From positions 39,254,001 to 39,318,000 of the forward strand of contig NC_083379.1 of assembly GCF_031755915.1 (NCBI RefSeq): 64,000 nucleotides of DNA. Direction: 5' to 3'. Origin of the DNA: Ziziphus jujuba (lineage: Eukaryota > Streptophyta > Magnoliopsida > Rosales > Rhamnaceae). Position 1 is the stretch's first letter. Each line of letters begins with the position of its first letter. The translations under genes were made by a program, and so were the position numbers. Shown here one piece after another: positions 54,501-64,000 of this stretch. The notes below the pieces were generated by a model. The model had not been told where the DNA came from. It ran no database searches and saw nothing but the letters and a program-made list of their open reading frames with translations.

Positions 54501-55073
54501 TAACAGAGTAGATTAAACTCATAAATGTATCAAACAGAACTCATAGACTTAAAATTCTCTTTCTAGAAGGAGACAAACTCATACATATAAAATTGAAAGC
54601 ATATCAAAACAAAAAATAGAACAAATTGGGGAGATAAAAAAAATAAAAATAAAAATAAAAAAGGCAGACAATGTTGAATAAATAGCAGATTTAAAATAGT
54701 AAAAGAACTTCTAAATTCATATTGAAAAAAAAATGTAAAATGTCAACTTTTCAAAATGAATCACTGCTTTAAAGAGAGGGTCAACATCACAGATAATGCC
54801 GTCGAGTCTTGGCAAAAATGGTGTCTTGTGCATCATCTTCCTTCATGTTTCTGAAAGCTACAAACCTTTTTCCCACGCAACAAAAAAAAAAAAAAAAAAA
54901 AAAAAACTTTATGATGCATTTCACTATCAACTGGTCTGTTTAATACGACGTTAACTTAGCTGCCGTTTCTCTGCAAGGCTTTGAGTTGCCTATGTTGGTG
55001 GTGGGCTCCCACCACTGAACTCGACCGGCTTTGCGCGTTGATGCTGTGGTAGTCTGACCAATCATTGGACGCC
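49371..55073. other. Unit 2 spacer, AT-rich
   Basis: No supported gene. It holds (AT)n at 51129-51155, a longer one at 51461-51525, a (TA)n at about 52088-52110, a two-copy repeat at 52166-52267, C-rich runs at 53365-53386, and poly-A near 54882-54906. A minus-strand open frame at about 51761-52036 begins with a very basic segment but shows no family signature, and I do not call it. Confidence 0.55.
52166..52267. repeat. Two-copy imperfect tandem repeat, period 51 bp
   Basis: tttgctaatatgaatcaaa...gtttcctta at 52166 recurs from 52217 with a handful of substitutions. It lies in the unit 2 spacer with no gene nearby. Confidence 0.8.
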
Positions 55074-55277
55074 ACGTTTGCATTAGCCAGATTGTTCATT
55101 ACCGCCATGTTGTGGCCCCCACACTAGCTGTCGTCCAATAGAAGGTATTATCAGCACCTCACAGACCTCTTCAGCTCGGCTTCGCTTTTTGGCTCGAGCC
55201 AGTTGACCTGTTCAATCCCAAAGCTAACACGTTGCAACATAAATCATGCCAGCTCAGTTTAATGCATGTTGTTCATT
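55074..55277. promoter_or_regulatory. Conserved non-coding block upstream of GDPDL copy B
   Basis: Partner of 38929-39220, with shared ttgtggcccccacactagct and ggctcgagccagttgacctgtt segments. It is GC-balanced relative to its surroundings. From here to the GDPDL B ATG (55278-56703) the DNA is AT-rich, then CT-rich at about 56553-56590 in the probable 5' UTR. Confidence 0.5.
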
Positions 55278-56703
55278 ATTATTATTCTTTTTTTTTTTGT
55301 TTGTTCAAAATTTTAATACATCTTAAATAACAACTTTTTTATTTTCTTAAAAAACCAAATGAAATACTCTTTACATGGTATGGAATCATAAAATAAGAAG
55401 TTTATGAAAAAAAAAAGAAAAAAAAGAAGAAGAACAATTATTGTTTTGTTTCTGAGCAGTTGTTAACTTTCTAACTAAAGTATAAATAAATAGTGCATGA
55501 CATTAACTAAGATTTTTTTTCTCTGTGCATAATAAATGTTAAAGTATGGTGAAAAGAATAACACAAATGATTTAACATTGTTGTTTGGTTCCAATACTTT
55601 GCAAATCTTCAATAATAATTTAAATTTTAGTTATTTAGTGAAACAATCATTAATGTAATTGTTATTATTATTTAGAAAAAAGTGCGAAACTAAAATTTAT
55701 TTATTTTTTAATTTTTTTCCTTAAAAAAGATACTAAAATTAATTTATTAAAAAATATTAACATTTATCACCATTGATAATTATTATTAGTAAAATATTAA
55801 TAATTTTTTTAATTATATATAAATTAATTTTAATTTTCAAATAATTAAATATCTATATAACAAATTTGAATTCTTTAACAACTACTAATTAATAACATAT
55901 ATATATATATATAAATATTTAATTAATGATGATTACGATCTATATTATCTTTGTATAAAAAAAAGAATAGTACCTGAACGCGTACAAACATATGTCAATT
56001 TCATAGCTGGACATTATGGGACTCAATTAGCATAATAGTATAACTCCAATAAAAATGAGAGGAATATTGAAGTTTTCTTTCATTTTATTTTAAAAATATA
56101 AGTTTGGTGAAAATTTGAAAATTGATATTTGTGTTGGTTTTTTAAGTAGCTATAGTTGTAGCTACGAAAGGGACTTTCGCAACTTCAACGGGCAGGAAGT
56201 GGTTCCATTGAATCGATCTCAATCTTGAAGACAGCGTCAAATTTCCGACAAACAACAATTTGGGGCTAAGAGCTGTATCGGCTAGACAACTGAGCCATTT
56301 TCCTTCGGTATGAATGTACGTGGGAAAGGCATATTTAAAGTTTCAGAGAACTACCTGCTTTAACATTAAATTAAAATAAAAATAAAAATTAGAGCTCCTT
56401 TATTAATTGATTAAAATAATAATAAAAATTTGCAAAATCGTGTAAAATGAATTAAATAATTTTTGGGGGAAAAAGAAAGAAAGTAAAATATAAGTAAGAA
56501 ATCCAGGGAAAAGCCAGCCTGAAAAGGTTCAGAGCATAAGCTCCTTCTGCTCTCTCTCTCTCTCTCTTGCTTCTTTCTTCTTTCTCTCTCTAAGCTGAGC
56601 AAATCTCACACATTTCCCGAGGAAACCTGAAGTATTTTCGGCGGTAGATATAGCCGAAGTTGCTGACAACTGTGACTTGCCGGCGAGGCGTAAGTTACCG
56701 GCA

Positions 56704-59700
56704 ATGTGTAACTCACGCGCTTTGGTTTTACTCGCTCTTTTTCTGCAATCTCTGGTAGCTTTGGTCTCTGCTCAGGGATCTAATGCTACAGCTCAATGGC
56801 AAACACTCAGCGGTGTGTCTATTTTCTTTAGCTCTCTCTCGCTCTCGCTCTCTCTGTCTGAATTTTTTTTTTTCTTTTCTGTTTCTATTTGTATTTGGCG
56901 GTTTGTTGTTGTGCTTTTGTTTTATTTATTTATTTATTTTCTGTCTTGAGTTGTTTTCTGGTTGGCAGCTCAGAAAATGGAGGAAAGTTGGAATGCAAAT
57001 TGAAATCAATTTTTTTTTTTTTTTGGGTTCTTGTCAGTGTAGTAACCTCCGTTGACTGGATTGAGTAGTTTCCATTGCTTATTCGTTTTATGAGTTAGTT
57101 TTCTGCTGAGTTGAATACAATTTGATTTGGCTCAGGTTGATTGGGTTCTAAAGCGAAAGATTAAAGTTTCATATATTTAGAATCTTTTGGTTTCATTTAA
57201 TTTTTTCAGCATTCTCAGCTGTCAAATGGAGAAATTCGAAATCTCTGTTTTGTTTCTCCGACAATTGAAAAGATAAACGATGAAGATGAGGTGTGGAGCT
57301 GTAGAAAATTGGAACTCATCTCATTGAGTCCAAAATGATGCATAATTTAATTCCACATCTCTCCTTTCTTTTTTTTCCCACAATTTTTCTCCGCAACCAA
57401 ATGGTGGGACTATCGAATTCTATGCATGTTTGACTTTGATGCTGATTTATGTTAATATGTAGTCTTTACTAACTCGTTTGGTTGCTGTAAAAATGGATGT
57501 GGAATTTACTTTTGCTGTCTGTGAGCAAGTGATTTGCTCCCAATGCTTGACTTGGAAAATTCTGAGTTGGATACGGAAAATAATATAGGGGTTTGCCAAT
57601 GTTTTGAATTTATTTCTTATTATGTTTTTTCCCCAAAAGATATCTAGTTATTATAAGTATTCAGTAGTTTTTTTGGGCTTCTAAAAGGTTCTTCATGATT
57701 TATTCAACAGAGTTGGTTGGTGTTTTATGTTTGGACTACCTGTTTGATGAAGAATTTGATTTATTTTTCAGGAGATGCACCTCTGGTCATAGCACATGGT
57801 GGATTCTCTGGGCTATTTCCTGATTCTAGCTATGCTGCCTACAGTTTGGCATTGATTACTAGTTTACCCAATGTTCAATTATGGTGTGATGTGCAATTAA
57901 CAAAAGATGAAGCTGGAATTTGCTTTCGAGATTTGAGGCTGGACAATAGTAGTTCTATAACAAATCAGTTCGAGAAAGGGCAAAAAGAATACCCTGTTAA
58001 TGGGGTTCGTACCAAAGGATGGTTTGCCGTGGACTACACTCTTAAACAACTAGCAGATGTCGTTGGTAAGGCAAAAACTATCGTAATGGGTTTCATTATA
58101 TTTTTGTTTTGTTGCTGCTCCAAATATTTTGTGAACTTAATATGATGCTTTCAGGAAAACTTGTCTTTCTTCTACCATGGTAGAATAACATAATCTTGTA
58201 AATTTATATGGGAATTGGCTATACTGAGATTATAAGTGCTGTATGAATTGAGAAAGAAAGTGGGAAAAAAAAAATGAAATAGTTCATTAAAATGCTGTAA
58301 GATTAATTAAGATCGATTGTTCTCAGTTAACATGATATTAGATTTGATCAATTAAATGGTCACTCTATGTCTCACATGTGGGAAGTAAGTGGAGTGGTTT
58401 TGTCAACAATTTACAATATTGCTCTGTTGCTCATGTTGGAATCTTGCTACTCCCAATTTTGTCCATTTATTTTGAATCTATAAATTAGTAAAATAACTTT
58501 TGCTTTCAGGGTTTGAAGAACTGATTATTAATTGAATTTAAGTATGTGCGAAGTTTCTTTTCCATCACTGTTTATTAAATTATCTATTTATTTATGGTAT
58601 GTTTGTATCTTTGCGAGTGTAGCGGTTTAGCCACATATGAATAAACAATGTAAAGTACCTTTCCGTAATTTAGTTATTTATTCAATAATTTCCAACTTTA
58701 TTTTTTGGTCAAATGCTTTTCTTAGTGGTTGGTAAGTTGCTTGCATCTTTGGTATTTCATTTATTGTTATATTGAATTAATTGGGATTGTCTAGGTGGTT
58801 GTGAACTAAATTGTTATTTTAAAAGAACCTAGTTCAAGAGATTGATAAAAATGCAGCTCGCACGCCGACTTACAGGGGCTGGTTATGCAGTTAACCTTAT
58901 ATTAGCATGATCTTTGTTTTAACTAATACAATTGTGTGGATAATGTAGTTTTTAAATGCCAATATGCTTATTGAGAGTTCTTTTAGGTGTGATGTTTTAA
59001 GCACCATACTTGCTGACTGTTTCTGTTTCTTTGTTACCATACAGTTACACAAGGAGTCTATTCCAGGACTAATAAGTTTGATGGAAATTTGTACTCATTT
59101 CTCACCATTGATGATGTGGCTACGCAATTTAAACCACCAGGCTTGTGGTTGAATGTTCAGGTAAATGAATGATGATATGTTTCATTCAGCTTCAAACCTT
59201 TATTTTATTTTTGTTTTCTGCTTTCTGGCTTTTGTGGTGATCTACTTCTTAGGTGGTTACGATTTATATTGTATCAGTTTGAGCCATTCCTTTGTTCTAA
59301 TGCTTATGCAGCATGATATATTCTACAACCAACATAATTTGAGTATGAGGAACTTTATAATTTCTGCATCTAGAAGAGTAGTTATCAGTTATATCTCATC
59401 CCCTGAGGTGGGGTTCCTGAGAAGTATTAAAGGGAGAATCAGTCCAAAAACGAAGCTGGTCTTTCGGTTTCTGACACAAGATGAGATTGAGCCTTCAACA
59501 AACCAGACTTATGGTTCTCTCTTAAAGAATCTGACATTTATCAAAACATTTGCATCTGGAATTCTTGTACCAAAGTTTTACATTTGGCCGGAAGTAAATC
59601 TTTATTTGGAACCTCAAACTTCTCTTGTCTCAGATGCTCACAAAGAAAAGTTAGAAGTATTTGCATCGGAGTTTATGAATGACTATCCTCTTAGCTACAA

Positions 59701-62700
59701 TTATAGTTATGATCCAATAGCTGAGTACCTGAACTTCATTGAAACTGGCGGCTTCAGCGTTGATGGCGTACTGTCTGACTTCCCAATAACTCCATCTGAG
59801 GCCATAGGTAACTTGTCTTCTTCTGGTCATAAGAATGGTGACTTAACTAATGTCAAGCATGAATCCTCTTCATGCTCATATTGAAAAAGTTGAGCAAGTT
59901 TTTGAAGTTGTTTTCTTGTCTTGTTTATTCATGTTCTCTGTCCTTGCTTGCTTAAAGGATTACAGAACACTTATCTTATTAGTTTTTCACTCTCTCTTAC
60001 TGCTTTCTTTCCCTTCTCTCTCTTCTAGTAGACTTATCCACTCTTCCTTGCGAAAGGGAAAAAAGTAGTCTACCTCTCCCTTTAATTCTACATTATTCTT
60101 TTTTTCTCTAATAATTAATATTCACATCCTGCTCTTTTTCTTTGTACGTTTAATTTCTCTACATCATGAAACTAAATATGTGTTCCATATAAATTATATC
60201 AACCATGCTTTCATGGATATATTAGGTAAAATGTTACCAAAAAAAAAAAAAAAAAAAAAGGAAAAGAAAAAAGAAAAAGAAGAAAAAACAAGGAAAAAGA
60301 AAAAAGAAGAGAAGAGCAGCCATTATCCGTTATCATTTTGTTCTTCCACATACCACTCAAATCATCAGACCTTTCATAATGGATGAACTCAAAATTTGAT
60401 TCTATGTTTAAATTCTGTCTTAATCTTCTTTCGTTCTAATAGATTTCATACTTGCATGGCTAATCATTATTGCAGCACCTGAAAAAATCACTTTAAATTA
60501 CTTCCTCTCCTGTTCTTCAAAATTTTGCTCTACTTCAAGCTTCTAAAATGTCATGTTGTTGATTTACTAATTTACTGTACTCTTTTATGAATCCTAACAT
60601 GACTTTTTGAAATGATTCTGTTACATTGCCTTTGATTTATATGACTATGAGATGATTTTTGTAATTAGAGACTAAGAATTGAACCCCATATAGATGTTGC
60701 AAAATGTAGAATGCAATTTTGTCCCTTTTACTCTTGCACAAGTGTTAGTTTCCATGACTGGAGAGGATCAGTGTTTTCCTGCAGTCAGGAATGGAACACC
60801 TTTTGTTATAAATGGATGGGATTCTCTGTAGACTTGATTTGTCTGTTTTCAAACATAATACTTCATTACTTATTAGTAAGTCTGCTTTAAGTTGCTGATT
60901 TCTCAATTGCACTGCAGATTGTTTTGCTCACCTGGGCAAAAATGCTCGAGGACAAGGTACTTCACCGCCTTAGTTTCTTTTTTAGAAGCACAATTTTAGA
61001 AGCATTATTGACCTGTTTATTTCATCTTTCTCATGTTTCAGCCAAGCCATTGGTTATCTCACAATATGGAGCAAGTGGAGACTACCCTAGTTGTACTAAC
61101 TTGGCATATGAGAATGCAATTGCTGATGGTGTTGATGTTATTGACTGTCCTGTTCAAATGTCGAAGGATGGAACACCATTTTGCTTCAGCTCTATCAATC
61201 TTATTGATAGCACAACGGTTGCTCAGTCTCCATTTAGCAGCCGAACAAGAAGTATTCCACAGATCAAGGCTGGTACTGGAATATTTACATTTAGCCTGAC
61301 ATGGGATGAAATTCAAACCTTAACCCGTAAGTTCTTATTAAATCTCATTCGATTATAGTGGCGGTTTGGTGGTATTTAATATTTTTCTTCTCTTGGAGGT
61401 GGCATATATAAAATATTCATTCAATAGATTTTATTGAAATCAGAGATAGACATTGTGCCTTATATTTTTTTCCCTTCATCTTTATATATGGACGCTATCT
61501 TGCTCTCTTCCAGATATGTAACTGGTAAAAAAACATTCCAAACTCTTGGAGACTGCAATTGAATTGATTTCACCTGAAACTGGTGAAAATATTTTTACAC
61601 TCTTTACCTTCAGTATTGTTAACAAATGGAAAGCGGATTGTTATTTATCGATTTTCTCAAAAACTTTTGGATCATTAAAAAACACAAAAACTATGCCATG
61701 ATAATTGGTATAAATGGCAGTACCTCTTGCCATGATGATAGATGTAAAATGGCAGTACCTCTTGCTGGACTTGAAATGGATTCAAGATTACATTTAGAAT
61801 AAATTAGAGGTGGACAAAATACATTAAGTTAATAAGATATATCAAAAAGAAAATGATCCCACTAGCTTATATTATAGCCTTATAAGTTGGCAATTTCATA
61901 GGGAATGTGCATGATACATGCTGCTTTGTGACATCGGGATTCCTTCTATGCCATGAAAGAGACCTTTTCCAGAAGTTACTTGTTTTATCTACCTCTTCTG
62001 GTTTTGCTCTTGCATATCATTTATGTTTATTTAACATGCATATTTGATGGTGTTTCTTAAAGAAGACCTGTTGTTTTGATTAATTATTTAATATTCCCAT
62101 ATTTATATAGTTTTCTTTGCACCTGTAGCATCTATATCAAGCCCCTTCTCAGATTTCACATTGTTCCGGAATCCAAGGAACAAAAACAGTGGCAAATTTC
62201 TGACGCTATCTGAATTTTTGAACATGACAAAGAATGTGAGCTCTCTGTCTGTCTTGATCAGCATTGAGGTGAGGTTTTTGTATGCTTCATTAATTGTTTG
62301 GTTTTCTCCTTATTTAGTTATGGAACAAAATAGTTTGGCTTAGATCTTTTAAGGTCTACTCTCATGGTTGAATGCTTTGATAGCTGGAAATGCAGTAGTT
62401 TGGCTACTGAGAAATTGTATTGAATATATTGGCAGAAGGGAATATGATATAAAAGCTAAGAAACATCGACACCATAGACTTTTTAGTTGTTAAAACCTTT
62501 AAGGTAAATTTTGTCAAGTCATAGATATATCTGATTTTTCTTTTGCCAAGCTGCTGACTTAAACATGTGCTCATGGAGATCTCTTTAATTGCATCATTTG
62601 AGAAACTGTCATATTTTTGCAAATATGAGGTGGGCAGAGAAGAACCAAACTGAGTTTGAATGTCTAAACTGCTAGGAATCTATATTATATATTTTCAACA

Positions 62701-63845
62701 AACTGAATTATACTGGTCATTGCTGAAAATTCTGCAGACTTAAAAATTCTACTTATGATGATTCAATTTTCCTTTTTTCTTTTCAGCATGCGGGTTATCT
62801 TGCAGAGGAGCAGAACTTAGGTGTAACTGATGCAGTCCTTAGTGCCTTGAGCAAAGCTAGTTTTGCTGAACAGAAAGTTTTCATTCAATCTAGTAATAGT
62901 TCTGTTCTAGCAAAATTCCAGGGAAAAGAGAATTATAAACTTGTATACAGGATTGAAGAGAAGATCAGTGATATAGATGCCTCATCATTGGATGACATCA
63001 AGAAGTTTGCTAGTTCTGTGGTGGTTAACAAGGATTCCGTGTTTCCTGAAACTGAGTTATTCTTGACTGGTACTACAAATGTGGTAAAAAAGCTACAATC
63101 ATCAAATCTTTCAGTTTATGTAGAAACCTTCAACAATGAATTTGTATCTCAACCATGGGACTTCTTCTCTGATGCAACTGTGGAGATCAATTCCTATGTT
63201 ATGGGAGCCAATATTGATGGTGTAATTACACCGTTCCCTAAAACAGCTGCTAGATATAAAAGTAAGTATTTGACATAAACAAATGAACTGTCTAAATAAT
63301 CATATAATGGTCCAAAAATCAGAAAAATGCTTATTATAATTTAGATTAATTTTAATCACGGTTTTTCTGAAAATGCTAATGGATGAAATTGGCAATAGAG
63401 GTGCAAGAGTGCAACTAACTGTATTTGATTTGAGCCTACCTTGCCTTCTGTTTCCTTTATTGTTTGGTGTGTCATTCAGGATCAAATCAACCATGTTAAA
63501 GTCTAGCCTATACTGATTGATTGTGCTTGTTTTTATGCAGAAAACCAATGCTTGGGTCGTGGCTCCAAGATACCTGCTTACATGAGTCCTGTTCAACCTG
63601 ATAGTCTCATACAACTCATTACTACTCCTTATTTGCCTCCAGCTGAGGCCCCAAATCCTGTCCTGACTGAGCAAGATGTGACAGAGCCACCTTTACCTTC
63701 TGTTTCATCGACACCCCCAGCTTCTAGCCCAGGTGGATCTGCAGCAGCACCACCACCTAAATCACCTAATGCACAGCCTAAGGTTGCTGCAAGCTCCTTC
63801 CTGTTGACCATGGCTACGCTCCTTGCCGCTCTGTCTCTGTTTTAA
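56704..63845 (+). CDS. GDPDL: GDPDL copy B: intact glycerophosphodiester phosphodiesterase-like (SHV3-type) GPI-anchored protein
   Basis: Nine exons, 752 aa: 56704-56812, 57772-58065, 59045-59160, 59312-59807, 60918-60956, 61042-61326, 62129-62268, 62787-63261, 63541-63845, all GT-AG with no stop. It is secreted, GPI-anchored and acts at the plasma membrane/cell wall, where relatives support cellulose organisation; true phosphodiesterase activity is weak or unproven for this family. Visible: signal peptide (about 1-26), domain 1 (about 42-330, entry motif IAHGGFSG, then [13 protein letters not shown]), a 13-codon exon linking to domain 2 ([29 protein letters not shown]), then a Pro/Ser-rich linker and the GPI-signal tail [19 protein letters not shown]. 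Exon sizes match copy A except exon 7 (one codon shorter) and exon 9 (two codons longer). Introns 1 and 2 are longer than in copy A. This is probably the only functional copy of the pair. Confidence 0.93.
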
Positions 63846-63905
63846 AACTATAGTGTTGCCACACTTGGTTGTTTTTCTTGCTCTTGCATCTTCCCAATGT
63901 CGGTG

Positions 63906-64000
63906 TTTGAATCTCGTGTAGCTTTGAGGTTTTTTTCTTCATGAATTCACTGCTAATCCATTATTTTTTATTTTTATTTTTTGGTTTTCCTTCTTTTTAC
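63906..64000. other. Unique flank beyond the duplicated unit
   Basis: Sequence after gtcggtg (ending 63905) has no match after copy A and is taken as the original downstream flank of the GDPDL locus. It is T-rich, consistent with continuing 3' UTR. Confidence 0.5.

Larger units (their letters stand above)
48012..63905. repeat. Tandem segmental duplication, unit 2 (about 15.9 kb)
   Basis: Begins at the join gtcggtg/ccaaagac at about 48011-48012: the left side matches the flank after GDPDL copy B (gtcggtg at 63899-63905), the right side matches the NHX interior at 32991. The right limit is set where copy B's flank continues into tttgaatctcg, which is absent after copy A. Spacing between the NHX promoter block and the GDPDL start is similar in the two units (about 7.1 and 7.6 kb). 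Confidence 0.85.

Overview
The window is nuclear DNA of a flowering plant, most probably a eudicot. The genes carry many short exons with GT-AG introns, the spacers are AT-rich with long (AT)n, (GA/CT)n and poly-A tracts, and every recognisable product is a plant family member. The species cannot be named from the sequence alone. No tRNA, rRNA, CRISPR array or bacterial-type operon was seen.

Layout, left to right: (1) 1-773, minus: the first 257 residues of a wax synthase-like acyltransferase that runs off the left edge. (2) 2032-13720, minus: an 18-exon EDM2 gene (PHD-finger chromatin regulator with a methyltransferase-like domain). (3) 16588-20839, minus: a 14-exon fimbrin (actin bundler, FIM5 type). 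(4) 24674-27449, plus: a 5-exon DEK_C plus double SWIB protein. (5) 28819-29353, plus: a small DIR1-like lipid-transfer protein. (6) 30137-34126, minus: a 14-exon class I (vacuolar) NHX Na+/H+ antiporter in which two introns start with GC. (7) 41526-47953 and 56704-63845, plus: two GDPDL genes (SHV3-like, GPI-anchored glycerophosphodiester phosphodiesterase-like wall proteins). Exon sequences for the multi-exon genes were joined by eye from splice sites and keep one reading frame throughout.

The right half is explained by one event. About 15 kb, from inside NHX exon 6 to just past the GDPDL 3' end, was duplicated in tandem. The join can be read at about 48011, where the GDPDL 3' flank runs directly into the middle of an NHX exon. 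Unit 1 is about 32991-48011 and unit 2 about 48012-63905. Unit 2 carries a broken NHX (48012-48865, no first exon, stop codons) and an intact GDPDL. Unit 1 carries the intact NHX and a GDPDL with one in-frame TGA at codon 210. Each module therefore has one apparently working copy and one damaged copy. Later insertions mark unit 1: a non-autonomous hAT-like element with an 8-bp target duplication (35449-36076) and a solo LTR with a 5-bp target duplication in intron 8 of the damaged GDPDL (47004-47451).

The best candidate for something undescribed is a 60-codon exon on the minus strand at 38248-38430, in the spacer between NHX and the first GDPDL. It encodes an eight-cysteine peptide resembling plant defensin-like (DEFL/LCR) mature domains and is preceded by a splice acceptor, but I could not find a signal-peptide exon for it.
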